From: Clostridium sp.
Lineage (GTDB): Bacteria > Bacillota > Clostridia > Clostridiales > Clostridiaceae
NCBI RefSeq assembly: GCF_018372875.1
Contig: NZ_JAHAIF010000007.1
Span: 33,781 to 97,780, forward strand
Direction: 5' to 3'
Length of the DNA: 64,000 nucleotides
Part shown: one piece after another, positions 62,364 to 64,000 of the stretch
How the letters are laid out: every line of letters begins with the position of its first letter
How positions within the stretch are numbered: the stretch's first letter is position 1
Made by a program: the position numbers and the translations under genes
Notes under the pieces: generated by a model
The model's database searches: none
What the model saw: only the letters and a program-made list of their open reading frames with translations
What the model was told of the DNA's origin: nothing

Positions 62364-62978
62364 TTAGTACTGCCATCCATTGAACTTAAATGCTGATTCA
62401 ACTGCTTCTTCTGGCTTATATGTTTCTAATATCTTTCCATAACGTTCTTTGTAATCATTGTCTACTTCCATTTGAGGTATAACCTTACTTGCTTCATTTA
62501 AGAAATGGAATGAGTCTCTTCCCATTTCAGCTCCTCTTACTGTATGCTTATCTAATGCATAGTCAGGTATTTCTGGAACCTCACCCATAGCAAATCCTTT
62601 AATTACAATGTTCTTAAGAAGATCACTTGATCTATCCTTTTCACATGCACAAAGATATCTTATAGCATGAATAAAGTATATTGGTCTATCTCCATCTGCA
62701 TAATCAAATTGTAATCTCATTTGGTTAAGATTATTTACTAATATAGCTGCATTAGGATCTCCCATACCAATATCTTCAACAGTTATTGTTAATAGTCTTC
62801 TCCATAGCTTATCTTCCATTTGAGGTGATGTAATATACATTTCATATGCAAACTTACATGCTTCCTCAACTAGTCCCCTTCTAATAGACTTTTGTAGAGC
62901 CGATATAACTTCATCTCCATTTAGTCCATTACGAGTTTTTGTTCTTGCCCATGGGTCTTGAGTAAATTTGTTGCTCAT
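62364..62978 (-). CDS. Stand-alone MgsA/RarA C-terminal-like protein
   Basis: The 204-residue protein looks like the C-terminal tetramerisation domain of the AAA+ recombination factor RarA/MgsA: DEVISALQKSIRRGLVEEACKFAYEMY, LWRRLLTITVEDIGMGDPNAAILVNNL, and IYFIHAIRYLCACEKDRSS. The AAA+ ATPase part is completely missing and no Walker motif is present. It is the first gene of a two-gene operon with the PTS EIIC. The link between them is unknown. Confidence 0.8.
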   Translation of the reverse strand: MSNKFTQDPWARTKTRNGLNGDEVISALQKSIRRGLVEEACKFAYEMYITSPQMEDKLWRRLLTITVEDIGMGDPNAAILVNNLNQMRLQFDYADGDRPIYFIHAIRYLCACEKDRSSDLLKNIVIKGFAMGEVPEIPDYALDKHTVRGAEMGRDSFHFLNEASKVIPQMEVDNDYKERYGKILETYKPEEAVESAFKFNGWQY

Positions 62979-63052
62979 AGTACATTCTCCTTTGTTAATT
63001 TTTTATTTTAATTATTAATTAGCTTATTGTATAATACCTTAGAGGTGATTTA

Positions 63053-63745
63053 ATGAATATTGAACTTTTATCTCATAAACACAACTTAGATACATTGGAA
63101 AGAAAATTACTTCAGTATCTTTATGATAATATTGATGAAATAAAATCTATAGGTATAAGAAAACTTGCATCAGATAACTATACCTCAACATCTATGGTAT
63201 ATAAATTAGTTAAAAAACTAGGTTTTGAAGGTTATTCTGATATGATTCATTACATATCCTACACTTATAATAAAAGTGAAAATAATAACGAAAATACATA
63301 TTCAAAGCTTTATGATACTGTAAAACCTTATAAGAAAGATTTTAATTCAATTCTTTCTGAATATAAGAATAAACAAATTGTTATAACTGGCATGGGTTTT
63401 TCAGATATAATATCAAATTTTATTAGTGAAGCTTTATTTCTAAAAGGATACAGCTGTGCACATACACTACATCTTCAGCTACTTTCGCCAGAAAACAAGG
63501 ATAATCTATTAATAATAGCTATATCACGTTCTGGAAAAACCTCTAGGCTAGTAGAGCTAGTTGAAGAAGCTAATAATCATGGATTTAAAATTATTTCCTT
63601 TACAGCTAATAAAAATTCTAAATTAGCTAAAGCCTCTACCTTATCTGTTCCAATTGGAAGTTATGATAGCTTTAAAAGTATTTCAGAAGAATTCAACACA
63701 TTTTTCGGTGAATTACTTCTTATTTTCGAATATCTTACAAATTAG
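63053..63745 (+). CDS. MurR/RpiR family transcriptional regulator
   Basis: The 230-residue regulator has an N-terminal helix-turn-helix (LERKLLQYLYDNIDEIKSIGIRKLASDNYTSTSMVYKLVKKLGFEGYSDMI) and a C-terminal SIS domain (GMGFSDIISNFISEALFLKGY and LIIAISRSGKTSRLVELVEEANNHG) that binds sugar phosphates. It is divergent from the MgsA-C-like/PTS operon with a 74-nt shared promoter region, so it likely controls it. The ATG follows AGAGGTGATTTA. Confidence 0.92.
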   Translation: MNIELLSHKHNLDTLERKLLQYLYDNIDEIKSIGIRKLASDNYTSTSMVYKLVKKLGFEGYSDMIHYISYTYNKSENNNENTYSKLYDTVKPYKKDFNSILSEYKNKQIVITGMGFSDIISNFISEALFLKGYSCAHTLHLQLLSPENKDNLLIIAISRSGKTSRLVELVEEANNHGFKIISFTANKNSKLAKASTLSVPIGSYDSFKSISEEFNTFFGELLLIFEYLTN

Positions 63746-63885
63746 CTATACAATTAACTTAATTTGTCTACACTATTTAAAATTATTATAATAACTTTTT
63801 TCTATATATTCATTAATTTATATACTTTAAAAACATGTTTCGAAATTAATAACATTTTCCCTTAAGAATGTACGTGCTTTGCATA

Positions 63886-63913
63886 CTTTCCTAGACATCA
63901 AAAAAAGGGGCTG
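63886..63913. repeat. Mosaic intergenic repeat, module B
   Basis: CTTTCCTAGACAT followed by a pyrimidine, an A-run and GG[AG]GCTG repeats the segment at 21648-21675. The A-run starts the hairpin below. Confidence 0.65.
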
Positions 63914-63948
63914 TCGCACTAAATAATTAGTGCGTAGCTCTTTTTTTG
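63899..63948 (+). terminator. Intrinsic terminator of the rpiR-type gene
   Basis: CGCACTAA pairs with TTAGTGCG, flanked by A-rich and T-rich arms (AAAAAAAG and AGCTCTTTTTTT). It lies about 150 nt after the stop codon. Confidence 0.7.
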
Positions 63949-63957
63949 TAAAAAAAA

Positions 63958-63988
63958 TAAATCCCAAACTCTACGAGTTTAGGATTTA
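63958..63988 (-). terminator. Hairpin at the right edge, terminator for a gene beyond the window
   Basis: TAAATCC-AAACTC pairs with GAGTTT-GGATTTA (one mismatch, TAC loop) and is followed on the minus strand by T7. It likely ends a minus-strand gene outside the window. Confidence 0.7.
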
Positions 63989-64000
63989 TGATAAAATATT

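Noticed and set aside
1..64000. Prophage, plasmid origin, integrative element or CRISPR array
   Set aside because: No integrase, terminase, relaxase, direct repeats with spacers or replication origin was seen.

Overview
The window is AT-rich, densely coded DNA from a spore-forming low-GC Firmicute. The evidence is an alpha/beta small acid-soluble spore protein, coat-like proteins, strong AGGAGG ribosome sites, AT-ending codons, intrinsic terminators after most genes and anaerobic enzymes (pyruvate formate-lyase, a purine/molybdenum hydroxylase cluster). Clostridium sensu stricto, for example C. perfringens or a relative, fits best. This is inference from gene content, not a database match. 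No rRNA, tRNA, CRISPR array or intact insertion sequence was seen.

Layout. 1-7.8 kb: a minus-strand molybdenum operon (moeA, mobA-mobB fusion, mogA/moaB, modA, modB, MoeA-like gene, moaC, moaA, MOSC). It lies behind a Moco-type riboswitch and an intrinsic terminator. 7.8-12.2 kb: a LURP-one protein, then the fructose operon fruR-fruK-fruA. 12.4-14.7 kb: pflB on the plus strand with a Rex-like operator. 15-19.8 kb: small spore-associated genes, a membrane PHP hydrolase, an unknown protein and a SEC-C protein. 19.9-31.9 kb: AbgT transporter, GGDEF/EAL protein, membrane proteins, two half-size permeases, azlCD, hom, an AI-2E-type exporter and a ZIP metal transporter. 31.9-40.7 kb: a transposase-like zinc-ribbon protein, two coat-like proteins, a SUV3-like helicase, a sortase-anchored LamG phosphoesterase, and a patatin/DUF5685/J-like operon. 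40.7-59 kb: a ~16-kb minus-strand operon for anaerobic purine/urate breakdown, with its sigma-54 activator just upstream. 59-64 kb: SanA-like protein, nitroreductase, a PTS EIIC with a stand-alone MgsA-C-like protein, and a divergent RpiR regulator.

How the genes work together. The first operon makes molybdenum cofactor and imports molybdate. The large operon holds a consumer of that cofactor (a two-domain xanthine dehydrogenase-like hydroxylase), its probable cofactor-maturation gene (mocA-like) and a FecBCD-type importer. It also carries a chain of hydrolases (HydA, SsnA, D-aminoacylase, YgeY), PreA, an NCS2 purine permease, diaminopropionate ammonia-lyase and RidA, which would clear the aminoacrylate that the lyase produces.

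Most notable non-coding signals. (1) A near-perfect -24/-12 promoter at 56988-57004, with a 46-bp perfect palindrome and a third half-site upstream, for the purine operon; it also shows that dpaL must start at 56960. (2) The Moco riboswitch and its terminator. (3) Mosaic intergenic repeats shared by four loci, one inside a 20-bp hairpin with G7/C7 arms. (4) An ABC ATPase whose conserved N-terminus is encoded but has no ATG, GTG or TTG start.
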